Source: Lentilactobacillus curieae
Lineage (GTDB): Bacteria; Bacillota; Bacilli; Lactobacillales; Lactobacillaceae
Direction: 5' to 3'
Assembly: GCF_000785105.2 (NCBI RefSeq)
Contig: NZ_CP018906.1
Span: forward strand, 1,240,001-1,304,000
DNA length: 64,000 nucleotides
In this document: one piece after another, positions 16,140 through 23,810 of the stretch
How positions within the stretch are numbered: the first letter of the stretch is position 1
How the letters are laid out: each line of letters opens with the position of its first letter
Program-made: the position numbers and the translations under genes
Notes under the pieces: generated by a model
Database searches by the model: none
The model's input: the letters and a program-made list of their open reading frames with translations, nothing else
What the model was told of the DNA's origin: nothing

Positions 16140-16168
16140 ATCATAATGTAAGCCTGATTATCAGTCAA
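16140..16168 (-). promoter_or_regulatory. Promoter of the trpXYZ-like operon
   Basis: Minus strand: TTGACT (16163-16168), 17-base spacer, TATGAT (16140-16145). It predicts a leader of about 250 bases, which includes the whole attenuator. Confidence 0.8.
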
Positions 16169-16215
16169 GTTCAGAATTTAGGGATGTAGTGATAAAACAC
16201 CTGGATTTATTAGCA

Positions 16216-16388
16216 GAATCCGAATATTAAAACGCAGGCAAAAAACTTAAAATTACAATTGCAGTAAAACCCGAACATTCGGAGAAAACAATTTCTGAAA
16301 ACACTTGAAAATATTAAATTAAGGATTTATACTATGAACAACAAATCAGCGAACTTTACTTTTTATCATTAAAATAATGTTCGGAATT
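16216..16388. promoter_or_regulatory. PurR boxes around the xanthine permease promoter
   Basis: AATTCCGAACATT on the minus strand (16376-16388) fits the lactococcal PurBox consensus AWWWCCGAACWWT exactly. AAACCCGAACATT (16267-16279, plus strand) fits with one mismatch and lies 26 bases before the -35. A weaker copy, GAATCCGAATATT, is at 16216-16228. The two best boxes face each other, about 96 bases apart, across the promoter. PurR control by purine state is the natural reading. Confidence 0.72.
16305..16333 (+). promoter_or_regulatory. Promoter of the xanthine permease gene
   Basis: TTGAAA (16305-16310), 17-base spacer, TATACT (16328-16333). One PurR box lies upstream and one lies in the transcribed leader. 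Confidence 0.82.
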
Positions 16389-16414
16389 TACTCAAGGGGA
16401 GACACACAATACTG

Positions 16415-17782
16415 ATGAAACATAAAGAAAACGGTTTGCTTTACGGACCAGAAGACAAAGTTTCTTATTTTCAATCTGGATTATTGGGACTTCAACATGT
16501 GTTAGCAATGGATGTTTACGTTCCACCGTTGATCATTGCCGGGTTACTTTCAATGACACTCGATCAAAAGACTGGCTTCTTGCAAGTTGCCTTTCTTGCC
16601 TGTGGAATTGGCACAATTTTGCAAACTAAGTTCTTTATGAAGTTACCAGTATCTCAAGGACCATCATTCGTCCCAATTGGTGCGGTTGCCGGTGTTTATG
16701 CCGCCTATGGTGCTGCTAACGGCGGAATGGGAACGGTTCTTGGTTCATTAGCAATTGGCGCATTATTACTAATTGTCTTGGGTGTCTCAGGAATTTACCA
16801 AAAGATCATCAACAAGTTAGTTCCTGCTTTAGTTGGTGGAACCATCATCACTTGTGTGGGGCTATCATTATTGCCATCAGCTTTGAATGACAATATTTTT
16901 AAGGCAACTGGAAACATCAACCAAAACATTGAAATCGCTGCTGTGACTGGTGCAGTTATGTTGCTTGCTATCACCATCGGATTGCGCTTCCCACAATTTC
17001 AAAAGCTGTTCAGAGTTAGTTCAATCGTAATTGCTTTGATCGTTGGAACAATCTTTGCTTCATCAATGGGTCGAGTGGACTGGTCTGTGGTTGCTAACGC
17101 TGACTGGTTGAGCTTACCTAAGTTCACTGCACTTCATTACGGTTTTCATTTTTCACTTCCAGCAATTTTGACATTTGTAGTTATTTACATGGTTTTGACT
17201 ACTGAAACCACCGGTACTTGGTTCGCAATGAGTGCCGTAGTTGGTGAAAAGATTTCTAAGAAACAATGGAACCGCGGAATTATTGGTGAAGGAATCAGCT
17301 GTTTAGTTGCAGCATTCTTGGGTACTACTCCAATGACTGGTTACTCAACTAACGCCGGAGTTGTTTCAATTACCGGGGTTGCCAGCAAGCGGGTCTTCGT
17401 TTCAGCCGGAATCTGGTTTATCATCCTTGGATTCTTCGGCAAACTATCTGCCTTTCTTTCAGCAGTTCCTGCTCCCGTGATTGGGGGAATCTTCTCAATT
17501 ATCTGTGTAATCATTATGCTAAACGGTCTTAACGTGATTCGTGATTTGAAGATCGATGAAAGTACCACCTATATTTTGGGAATTCCAATTGTTTTAACAA
17601 TGGCAGTAATCTTGCTACCAGATAAGGTTACTCAAGCTACTCCACAAATGGTGCAATACCTATTGGGTTCACCAATTACAGTTGGAGCCATCAGTGCAAT
17701 TATCTTGAACTTGGTAATGGGTCATCAAGATACTGAGGAAACAGTTGAGGACCCAAAAGCAAATGTCGCTGAAGCTAAGTAG
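16415..17782 (+). CDS. Xanthine / uric acid permease (NCS2 family)
   Basis: A 455-residue, roughly 12-14-helix carrier. The sequence GLLGLQHVLAMDVYVPPLI near residue 22, then QGPSFVPIGA near 80, and TTETTGTWFAMS mid-protein with TPMTGYSTNAGV near 304, mark the purine branch of NCS2 (PbuX/XanQ type). It imports xanthine, perhaps also uric acid or guanine, with protons. PurR boxes at the promoter support a purine substrate. The ribosome site AAGGGGAGA lies rather far (about 14 bases) from the ATG. Confidence 0.9.
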   Translation: MKHKENGLLYGPEDKVSYFQSGLLGLQHVLAMDVYVPPLIIAGLLSMTLDQKTGFLQVAFLACGIGTILQTKFFMKLPVSQGPSFVPIGAVAGVYAAYGAANGGMGTVLGSLAIGALLLIVLGVSGIYQKIINKLVPALVGGTIITCVGLSLLPSALNDNIFKATGNINQNIEIAAVTGAVMLLAITIGLRFPQFQKLFRVSSIVIALIVGTIFASSMGRVDWSVVANADWLSLPKFTALHYGFHFSLPAILTFVVIYMVLTTETTGTWFAMSAVVGEKISKKQWNRGIIGEGISCLVAAFLGTTPMTGYSTNAGVVSITGVASKRVFVSAGIWFIILGFFGKLSAFLSAVPAPVIGGIFSIICVIIMLNGLNVIRDLKIDESTTYILGIPIVLTMAVILLPDKVTQATPQMVQYLLGSPITVGAISAIILNLVMGHQDTEETVEDPKANVAEAK

Positions 17783-17878
17783 TGATTTCCGACTCCTTCA
17801 TTTACAAAGCGGGTTTTCTTGGACTATCTGAGGGAACTTAGCTAGAATTAAGGTAAATGATGAATGGGGATGACACCT

Positions 17879-18121
17879 ATGGATAATGGCGATTTAAAAG
17901 AATTCACTCGTGAGGAGCTTGCACAGTTTGATGGCAATGGCCGGCGAGCTTATGTAGCAATTGATGGCCTGGTTTATGACGTGACTCACGAAGAGTCATG
18001 GGCATACGGCAAACACTATGGTCTCACTGCTGGTAAGGATTTTTCAAAAGAAATCATGGGCACACCACACGAAAAGATAATCCTGGGCAAGTTGAAGATT
18101 GTCGGTAAGTTAGTAGATTAA
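17879..18121 (+). CDS. Small cytochrome b5-like heme/steroid-binding domain protein
   Basis: An 80-residue protein made of one cytochrome b5-like domain. FTREELAQFDGNGRRAYVAI is followed by the family turn GLVYDVTHEESW, then YGKHYGLTAGKDFSKEI and PHEKIILGKLKIVGKL. The classical HPGG heme-ligand motif is absent, as in many Firmicutes members, so heme binding is unproven; His in GKHYG and PHEK are candidates. The ATG at 17879 is preferred over 17864, since GGGGATGA is 8 bases before it. It has no signal peptide. The function in lactobacilli is unknown. Confidence 0.75.
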   Translation: MDNGDLKEFTREELAQFDGNGRRAYVAIDGLVYDVTHEESWAYGKHYGLTAGKDFSKEIMGTPHEKIILGKLKIVGKLVD

Positions 18122-18129
18122 TAGAAATG

Positions 18130-18166
18130 AAATTCCGAAGGCGGGGAGCTGGAGGAATTTTTTTAT
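18130..18166 (+). terminator. Terminator after the cytochrome b5-like gene
   Basis: AAATTCC (18130-18136) pairs with GGAATTT (18154-18160) across a 17-base loop, followed by a run of T. The stem is short. Confidence 0.5.
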
Positions 18167-18271
18167 TCAGAGAAAACCCATTCTTAAATTAAAACTGTTT
18201 TTTCCCATACTCCCTGCACTTCCCACCCTGTTAGTCGTACAATGGAGTTAACAAACTCGAGAGGTGACTTT

Positions 18272-18985
18272 ATGAAAATTGAGACAGTTTCTCTAAACGA
18301 TAGTAAAACCAGCGCGCTTGATATCTATGAAAGTGCGTCTGATGAAAAACTACCAGGAATCGTGGTGATTGCGGGTGGAAGTTACAACCCAATCAAGGAA
18401 CGCGACTCCGAACGGGTGGCACTTACCTTCGCAACCCACGCTTACCAAGCGTTTGTAGTGAAGTATCCGGTGGCTGAAAACAAGTCATATGCGGATGCTA
18501 AGACAGCAATTTCAGCTTCTTTTGATTACATTACTGAACACGCTGATGAGTTGAATGTTAACGTTAACAAGCTAGGAATTATTGGCTTTTCTGCTGGTGG
18601 CCAACTTGCTGCTGCCTACGCTAACGAGGCAGATAGCAAGGCGAAATTTGAAATTTTGGGTTACCCAGTTACTAAACCAACGTTGGACGAACGCATGGGC
18701 GTTACTACTGAAGACGTTGTGCCAATGGTTTCCAAGAACACACCCAAGACTTTTATCTTCGGTGCTACTCAAGATGAACTGACACCATTTACCCAACACA
18801 TCTTGCCATACGTCCAGGCACTAGCTGAAAATGGGGTTTCGTTTGAACTCCATGAATTTGCGACTGGAAATCACGGGATGAGTTTAGCTAACAAATACAC
18901 TAGCATCGTCAATGATGACCGAGCAGATGAACATTTTTCTGAATGGTTCCCACTGGCTCTCGGTTGGTTAAACGAGATTCTTTAA
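18272..18985 (+). CDS. Alpha/beta hydrolase, acetylesterase-like
   Basis: A 237-residue hydrolase of the BD-FAE / dienelactone-hydrolase-like group. The oxyanion region PGIVVIAGGSYNPI replaces the usual HGGG, the nucleophile elbow is GFSAGGQLAAAY (Ser in G-x-S-x-G, near residue 105), an Asp follows in FGATQDELTP, and the catalytic His is in ATGNHGMSL. It is cytoplasmic; the likely activity is ester cleavage, substrate unknown. The ATG at 18272 has GAGAGGTG before it; the longer frame from 18242 has no ribosome site. Its terminator is shared with the convergent amidohydrolase. Confidence 0.85.
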   Translation: MKIETVSLNDSKTSALDIYESASDEKLPGIVVIAGGSYNPIKERDSERVALTFATHAYQAFVVKYPVAENKSYADAKTAISASFDYITEHADELNVNVNKLGIIGFSAGGQLAAAYANEADSKAKFEILGYPVTKPTLDERMGVTTEDVVPMVSKNTPKTFIFGATQDELTPFTQHILPYVQALAENGVSFELHEFATGNHGMSLANKYTSIVNDDRADEHFSEWFPLALGWLNEIL

Positions 18986-18990
18986 AACAA

Positions 18991-19037
18991 AAAAGGCAGC
19001 CAAACTGCTCTCATTGAGGGTGTTTTGGCTGCCTTTG
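18991..19037. terminator. Bidirectional terminator between convergent genes
   Basis: AAAGGCAGCCAAA pairs with TTTGGCTGCCTTT around an internal CTC/GAG pair. T-rich tracts flank it on both strands. Confidence 0.82.
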
Positions 19038-19038
19038 T

Positions 19039-20610
19039 TTACTTAGAATACACTTTATTTCCCGCCATCCAGGTCTGCTCAACTCGGATATCTTTGATCT
19101 GTTCTTCAGGAACGGTGAAGATATCGTCAGTCAGGATCACGAAATCGGCATCAAATCCGGGTAGTAGGCGACCGTTATGCTCAAAACTACCAACTTGAGC
19201 GGCAAAATCAGTATAGCCATGAACGGCATCTAACACGCTGATAGCCTCTTCGGGATTAACGATGTCATCATTAGCTGCCTTACGAGTTACGGCAGCGTAG
19301 ATACTATAAAACGGACTGTCAGGTTCTGCCCACGGCGTGCAAGGTGCATCAGAGCTTAGCGCCGTTACCGCAGTTGAGTCAATCATGGACTTGAGTCGGT
19401 AGGCAGTCTTAAATTGTTTGGAGTTAAGGAATTGCCGGTATGATTCATCTTCAGTAAAATAAAAAATTGGTTGGGTTACCAAGGCATAGTTCATCTTGGC
19501 ATCTTTAACTTGGTTAAGCATGTCGTCAGTCATCAAACTAGCGTGTTCAATCCGAACGCTAGGAATGCCATCTGCCAACCAGGGTTCAATGTCTTTAGTG
19601 ACATCAATAACTCGTTGAATTGCGGCATCACCCATGGCGTGAACGGCAAGTTGTAGGTTGTGCTGTTTTGCGTAAGCAACTGCTTCTGCCAGGCGCTCTG
19701 GAGTGGTGAGGGCAACTCCAGTATTGCCACTAGGGTACTTATCAAAATTAAAGGCGGTTTCCCCGGAAATGCTTCCATCCATGAACACCTTAACGCCGGC
19801 AATTCTAAGTTGATCACCTTCAGTGGCATCGACTTGCTGATCACGAATCTCACTAAAAACGTAGTAAATTGATGACTTGGGTTTGAATCCTTTGGCCACT
19901 GAATCTTCGTACAGTTTCAAAGTATCATACGGTTGTTTTCTGCCCATCATTTCACCAATGGCAACAATTCCGTTTTCAAGATAGTGGGTGGAACTGTTAA
20001 CCATATTGGTTACGTCGGTCTCATAACTTTGAGCTGACTTTGCTTGAATCAGCAACTGGCTGGCAGCGACTTCCCTCATAAATCCAGTGGGGCGGCCATC
20101 TGAAAAATGTTCAATGAATCCACCTTTAGGATCTGGAGTGTTTTCATCAATCCCAGCAAGTTCGAGTGCCTTTGAATTTCCAACTGAAGAATGGCAGTCA
20201 GAACGGTATATAAAAATTGGCTGTTCAGTCGATATTTGATCAAGGTCATCCCGATTGGGTGAGCGGTGTTCAGCTAACTTGGTTTCATCAAAACCCCAAC
20301 CTTCGATCCAAGTATTGGGACCCTTGCCAAAAGCAGGTGAGTTTTTCAGGGCTGCCTTCATTTCTTCAATGCTATTAACGTTTGGTGGCGTACAGGCGAC
20401 ACCGTGCAGGGCATCAGCGATATACTTAGGGTGGGTGTGAGCATCGATTAGTCCTGGAAGGACAGTTTTGCCGTTCAGGTCAATAATGTTATCATCATTG
20501 ACGTCAGCGGTATCACCCGCCCACACGATTTCTCCGTGTTCGACTGTAAAAGCAGAAACAAATTTGTTACCAAATCCGGTGAAGACTTTACCATTGATAA
20601 ACGAAGTCAT
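19039..20610 (-). CDS. Amidohydrolase, YtcJ-like
   Basis: A 523-residue metal-dependent hydrolase of the amidohydrolase superfamily (PF07969 type). The metal ligands sit in GLIDAHTHP (His58, His60), then AVHAMGDAAI mid-protein, VRIEHASLM, and the late Asp in ALSSDAPCTPWAEP. Members hydrolyse C-N bonds of varied amides or formamides; the natural substrate of YtcJ-type enzymes is not known. It is cytoplasmic. It is monocistronic and divergent from the DUF2075 gene at 20705. Confidence 0.88.
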   Translation of the reverse strand: MTSFINGKVFTGFGNKFVSAFTVEHGEIVWAGDTADVNDDNIIDLNGKTVLPGLIDAHTHPKYIADALHGVACTPPNVNSIEEMKAALKNSPAFGKGPNTWIEGWGFDETKLAEHRSPNRDDLDQISTEQPIFIYRSDCHSSVGNSKALELAGIDENTPDPKGGFIEHFSDGRPTGFMREVAASQLLIQAKSAQSYETDVTNMVNSSTHYLENGIVAIGEMMGRKQPYDTLKLYEDSVAKGFKPKSSIYYVFSEIRDQQVDATEGDQLRIAGVKVFMDGSISGETAFNFDKYPSGNTGVALTTPERLAEAVAYAKQHNLQLAVHAMGDAAIQRVIDVTKDIEPWLADGIPSVRIEHASLMTDDMLNQVKDAKMNYALVTQPIFYFTEDESYRQFLNSKQFKTAYRLKSMIDSTAVTALSSDAPCTPWAEPDSPFYSIYAAVTRKAANDDIVNPEEAISVLDAVHGYTDFAAQVGSFEHNGRLLPGFDADFVILTDDIFTVPEEQIKDIRVEQTWMAGNKVYSK

Positions 20611-20704
20611 TCAATTCACGCTCCTTGATCAGTTCTTAACAATATCATGCTTGATTAAGGAACCGCTGTCAATACTGAAAAATCGGCGAAAGGAGCCTGT
20701 TTAA

Positions 20705-21880
20705 ATGCAATCACATACCTTAAATGCCTTTTCTCAAAATGTGCAGTTAACTGACCGCCAGCGACAGATATTTAACCAAATAATTGAGTTTACATATGAT
20801 CACCAAGATGATTCACAGCACGCAGTATTTGTGCTGGTTGGGGATGCCGGAACGGGGAAAAGCTTGATCTTAAACCAGATGTTTACCAAACTAGCACAGG
20901 AACTTCCTGAAAGTTACTTTCTAGTCAACCATCCTGAATTGCTCAAGGTTTACCGTGAATTGGCAGGGCAAACTCCTGGGATGCTAAAGAAGTATTATCA
21001 ACGACCAACTTCATTTATCAACCAAATGCATAAACACAATCAAAAGGTTGATTTAACCGTGGTAGATGAAGCCCACTTACTGTTGAGTAAACCAGATCAC
21101 TACAACAATTACTATGGTGATAATCAGCTGAGCGACATTATTGAAATTAGTCGGGTCACCGTGGTCGTATTTGACCCCACCCAGGTGTTGAAAACTAAGA
21201 GTTACTGGAATGCTGACCGCTTGGGTTCTGTCATTAAAAAGCATCCGCACAAAATTGTCCACTTGAAGGAGCAGTTTCGGATTCAGGCTAACCCCGCAAT
21301 GATGAACTGGCTGGATAATTTTATTTCTGGAAAGCCAATTCCACAGCTACCTGCAGATATTGGCGATTATGATTTTCGGGTGTTTAGCGATGCGGAAAAG
21401 ATGTATCAAGAAATCATTAAACAAAATGGTCGCGTTGGTTTGGCACGGATGACCGCAACTAGTGGTTATCCATCGGTGTTGGATGGTGGCAAGCACTTTG
21501 TTAATGAAGGAAATTTCCACTTGCCGTGGGACCAGTACAACTTTACGGCTATACCATGGGCTGAACAACCACAAACAATTAACGAAGTTGGGAGTATCTA
21601 CACCGTTCAGGGATTTGATTTGAACTATATTGGAATTATCATCGGACCGCCGTTTTATTTGACTGCAGATCATGGTCTCGGTGTCGACTCAGACAAGGTG
21701 ACTGATGTTGAGGTGTACAAGCGCAGAGAAGATATGAGTGCAGAGGAATTTGCGGAGAGTAAACGGTCACTGCTGAGAAACTCCTTGAACGTGCTATTAA
21801 GACGAGGAATTAAGGGGATGTACATTCACGCTCACGATGAAAAGTTAGAGTCATTCCTTGAAAAGGTTGCCCGAGTATAG
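20705..21880 (+). CDS. DUF2075 family P-loop ATPase
   Basis: A 391-residue protein with a superfamily 1-like ATPase core: Walker A GDAGTGKS at 46-53, Walker B VVDEAHLLL near 118, arginine-bearing LKEQFRIQANPAM mid-protein, and a late IYTVQGFDLNYIGIIIGPP segment, as in helicases. DUF2075 proteins are thought to act on nucleic acids or as chaperone-like ATPases, but no role is proven. AAAGGAG lies 10 bases before the ATG. A YxeA-family gene follows after 36 bases and may be co-transcribed. Confidence 0.85.
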   Translation: MQSHTLNAFSQNVQLTDRQRQIFNQIIEFTYDHQDDSQHAVFVLVGDAGTGKSLILNQMFTKLAQELPESYFLVNHPELLKVYRELAGQTPGMLKKYYQRPTSFINQMHKHNQKVDLTVVDEAHLLLSKPDHYNNYYGDNQLSDIIEISRVTVVVFDPTQVLKTKSYWNADRLGSVIKKHPHKIVHLKEQFRIQANPAMMNWLDNFISGKPIPQLPADIGDYDFRVFSDAEKMYQEIIKQNGRVGLARMTATSGYPSVLDGGKHFVNEGNFHLPWDQYNFTAIPWAEQPQTINEVGSIYTVQGFDLNYIGIIIGPPFYLTADHGLGVDSDKVTDVEVYKRREDMSAEEFAESKRSLLRNSLNVLLRRGIKGMYIHAHDEKLESFLEKVARV

Positions 21881-21916
21881 GAAACTTTTGGTAAGAGTAA
21901 TCAGGGAGGATATCGC

Positions 21917-22270
21917 ATGAGTAAAAGAACAACCGCATTAATAATTGTTTTGATTGTTTTGGCTGCCGGGCTTGGTGCTATGTACTACCAAAATATGGCA
22001 CGCGAGTACTATTATGGCCAGGTTGGTAAACTAGCCAACACTGATGAGTCAAAGGGAAATCACGACCCAGATGTTTACTGGTACAATATTAAGGGTTACA
22101 ACAAGCAGGGGAAATTTCGAGAACTGCACGTGGGTTCATATCAAGGCCATAAATTTACTAAGGGACACTACATTAAAGTTGGCTGGTCACAGCATAAGGG
22201 TGTCATTAGTTATGAAGAGGTAAGTAGAGACCAGGTGCCTAAACAGGCGTTGAGTAAGATTAATATGTAA
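21917..22270 (+). CDS. YxeA family membrane-anchored protein (DUF1093)
   Basis: A 117-residue protein with one N-terminal membrane helix (about 5-24) and an extracytoplasmic domain. The pattern YYGQVGKLANTDE, YWYNIKGYNKQGKFRELHV and KGHYIKVGWSQHKGVISYEEV is that of YxeA-type proteins (OB-like small domain). The function is unknown. AGGGAGGAT precedes the ATG. Downstream, TGCTT/AAGCA with five T near 22280-22300 could be a weak terminator. Confidence 0.8.
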   Translation: MSKRTTALIIVLIVLAAGLGAMYYQNMAREYYYGQVGKLANTDESKGNHDPDVYWYNIKGYNKQGKFRELHVGSYQGHKFTKGHYIKVGWSQHKGVISYEEVSRDQVPKQALSKINM

Positions 22271-22329
22271 ACCAGTAGTTGCTTTGCAAGCACTTTTTGT
22301 GATGATATGCTTGATGTATTAGGAATTGG

Positions 22330-22581
22330 GTGATTGCAATTAAAGCTGATTATAAGGAAAATCGCAAGACTACAAGAAAACGACAAATTGTCTGGTGGCT
22401 ATCTTACATTGCGACTGTAATTATATTGTGGAAGTTATCAACTCCGCTTGAATCGTATATTATCGATTCTTTTGATATAAATGGATTTACAACGCTAATG
22501 ATTGGTTTACTTTTAATCATGATAGTTAACTTGCATTTGCCAATGAAGTTTATCCATTGGGTGTATGGTAGGTTAAAATAA
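22330..22581 (+). CDS. Small two-helix membrane protein, unknown
   Basis: 83 residues: a basic start (KADYKENRKTTRKR), a helix at about 21-41, a second at about 53-72, and a basic C-terminus. It starts at GTG (22330) with AGGAATTGG directly ahead. It resembles no family I know. A frame on the opposite strand across the same bases has no comparable ribosome site, so I prefer this one. A shared terminator follows at once. Confidence 0.5.
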   Translation: MIAIKADYKENRKTTRKRQIVWWLSYIATVIILWKLSTPLESYIIDSFDINGFTTLMIGLLLIMIVNLHLPMKFIHWVYGRLK

Positions 22582-22586
22582 TGAAA

Positions 22587-22632
22587 AAATAGCAACGATA
22601 CTCTTAATTGAGCTATCGTTGCTATTTTTTTG
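22587..22632. terminator. Bidirectional terminator
   Basis: AATAGCAACGATA (22588-22600) pairs with TATCGTTGCTATT (22614-22626), with T runs on both sides. It serves the small membrane protein and the convergent CPBP protease. Confidence 0.9.
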
Positions 22633-22638
22633 AAATTT

Positions 22639-23322
22639 TTAGATAAACGTCATCAAATTATTCAGCATATGCAAACCAATATTGAACCGCAAATCTCGGT
22701 AGTGCATGTATGCGTATGACAGGAATAGACCTAACCCTGAATACATCAACCAGTTGAGGTCGAATTGCATTTCATGGGCGAATCCAAACAATAGTGCACT
22801 GGAAAGCATAGCTAGCCAGTTGTTGACACGATTGTCCTTGTTGAAGAAGTAGTTCATGAAGATACCACGGAACACTAACTCTTCAAAGATGGGGGCCAAA
22901 ATAATTGAGTAGACACCATTCCAAATTGGCATTCTGAGTGACTGTTCGGCAACGGCCTGCTGATTTTCAGGCATGTGAATCACACCAGAGGAAATCAAAA
23001 AGCTCCAGAAATATTGGAAACACATCATGCCGACAAAAAGGGCAATCAAAAACCAGATTTTTTTGGCGGTAGTAGGTTTATGACCAAAATGCCGGGGATT
23101 ATTTTTATCAAGTTGCTGGTAGTAGCGCCAGCCAATTACACCAAGAGCAATCGCAGTGGCAATTAAGCCGACTCCCAACACGTTTTGGGCTTTCACCGGA
23201 TCATTGGTGTAGAGGCCAGCTAACTGAAAGATTGAAGATGAAATCAAATAAATGGCAACGAAAGCCAACCACTTGACGATTTGAAGCCCCTTAGTTGTTA
23301 AGTAATGGGTATTTTTCATCAT
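22639..23322 (-). CDS. CPBP family intramembrane metalloprotease
   Basis: A 227-residue membrane protein with about seven helices and the CPBP (Abi) motifs: EELVFRG (Glu147, Glu148, Arg152) and GFAHE (His183). In Gram-positives such proteins process prenylated or bacteriocin-related substrates, or confer bacteriocin immunity; no bacteriocin genes are visible here. The start overlaps the stop of the upstream VOC pseudogene (TAATG), so the two were once co-transcribed. Confidence 0.87.
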   Translation of the reverse strand: MMKNTHYLTTKGLQIVKWLAFVAIYLISSSIFQLAGLYTNDPVKAQNVLGVGLIATAIALGVIGWRYYQQLDKNNPRHFGHKPTTAKKIWFLIALFVGMMCFQYFWSFLISSGVIHMPENQQAVAEQSLRMPIWNGVYSIILAPIFEELVFRGIFMNYFFNKDNRVNNWLAMLSSALLFGFAHEMQFDLNWLMYSGLGLFLSYAYMHYRDLRFNIGLHMLNNLMTFI

Positions 23323-23675
23323 TAATTAAACACGGTAATTTCAATTCGGTTCTTATCAGGATCAAGAACTGTTACTGAAGTTGCCTTTCTCCTTAGTTCG
23401 TTGGTTTCGTGGGGATCCTCAACGATATCCACGAAGTAGTTGATGAGGTGGGAGTGAATGTTTTCCATCGTATCCTTGTCGACAAAGCCGAATTCAACTG
23501 GATATTCAACTTTTTCAACCTCTCTGAATTTAATGAAGTGCTTATTTAGTTGAGCACCTTAGGAACCATCAGCGATCTCGATGATGGGTAAATCAAATAC
23601 TTCATGGTAAAATCTGAGGCTGACCTCAAGGTTAGAAACGGGAATGGTAATGTATTCAACTTCTCTTATGTTCAT
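23322..23675 (-). pseudogene. VOC (glyoxalase/bleomycin-resistance fold) family protein broken by an in-frame stop
   Basis: An ATG at 23675 with AAGGATG upstream opens MNIREVEYITIPVSNLEVSL, followed by RFYHEVFDLPIIEIADGS, the normal start of a VOC domain. Codon 39 (23559-23561) is TAA. The frame then continues cleanly through GAQLNKHFIKFREVEKV and ends DPDKNRIEITVFN, 117 codons in total, the usual VOC length. Only one base change explains the loss. There is no other frame damage, so the event is recent, or it is a sequencing error. Confidence 0.85.
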
Positions 23676-23810
23676 TGTTTAAACATCCTTTTTTAAAAGT
23701 ACTTCAATTATATACCATTTTAAGCGTTTGCGAAGGTTGACTCATAATTGAAATAAGAGTAGCGTACTATCATGTACGATTATTTCGAATTTATTAAGGA
23801 GCTACATTAA

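Noticed and set aside
15912-16151. A 79-codon plus-strand frame over the trpX-like leader
   Set aside because: The bases are explained by hairpins and a terminator on the minus strand; there is no ribosome site and the residues look random.
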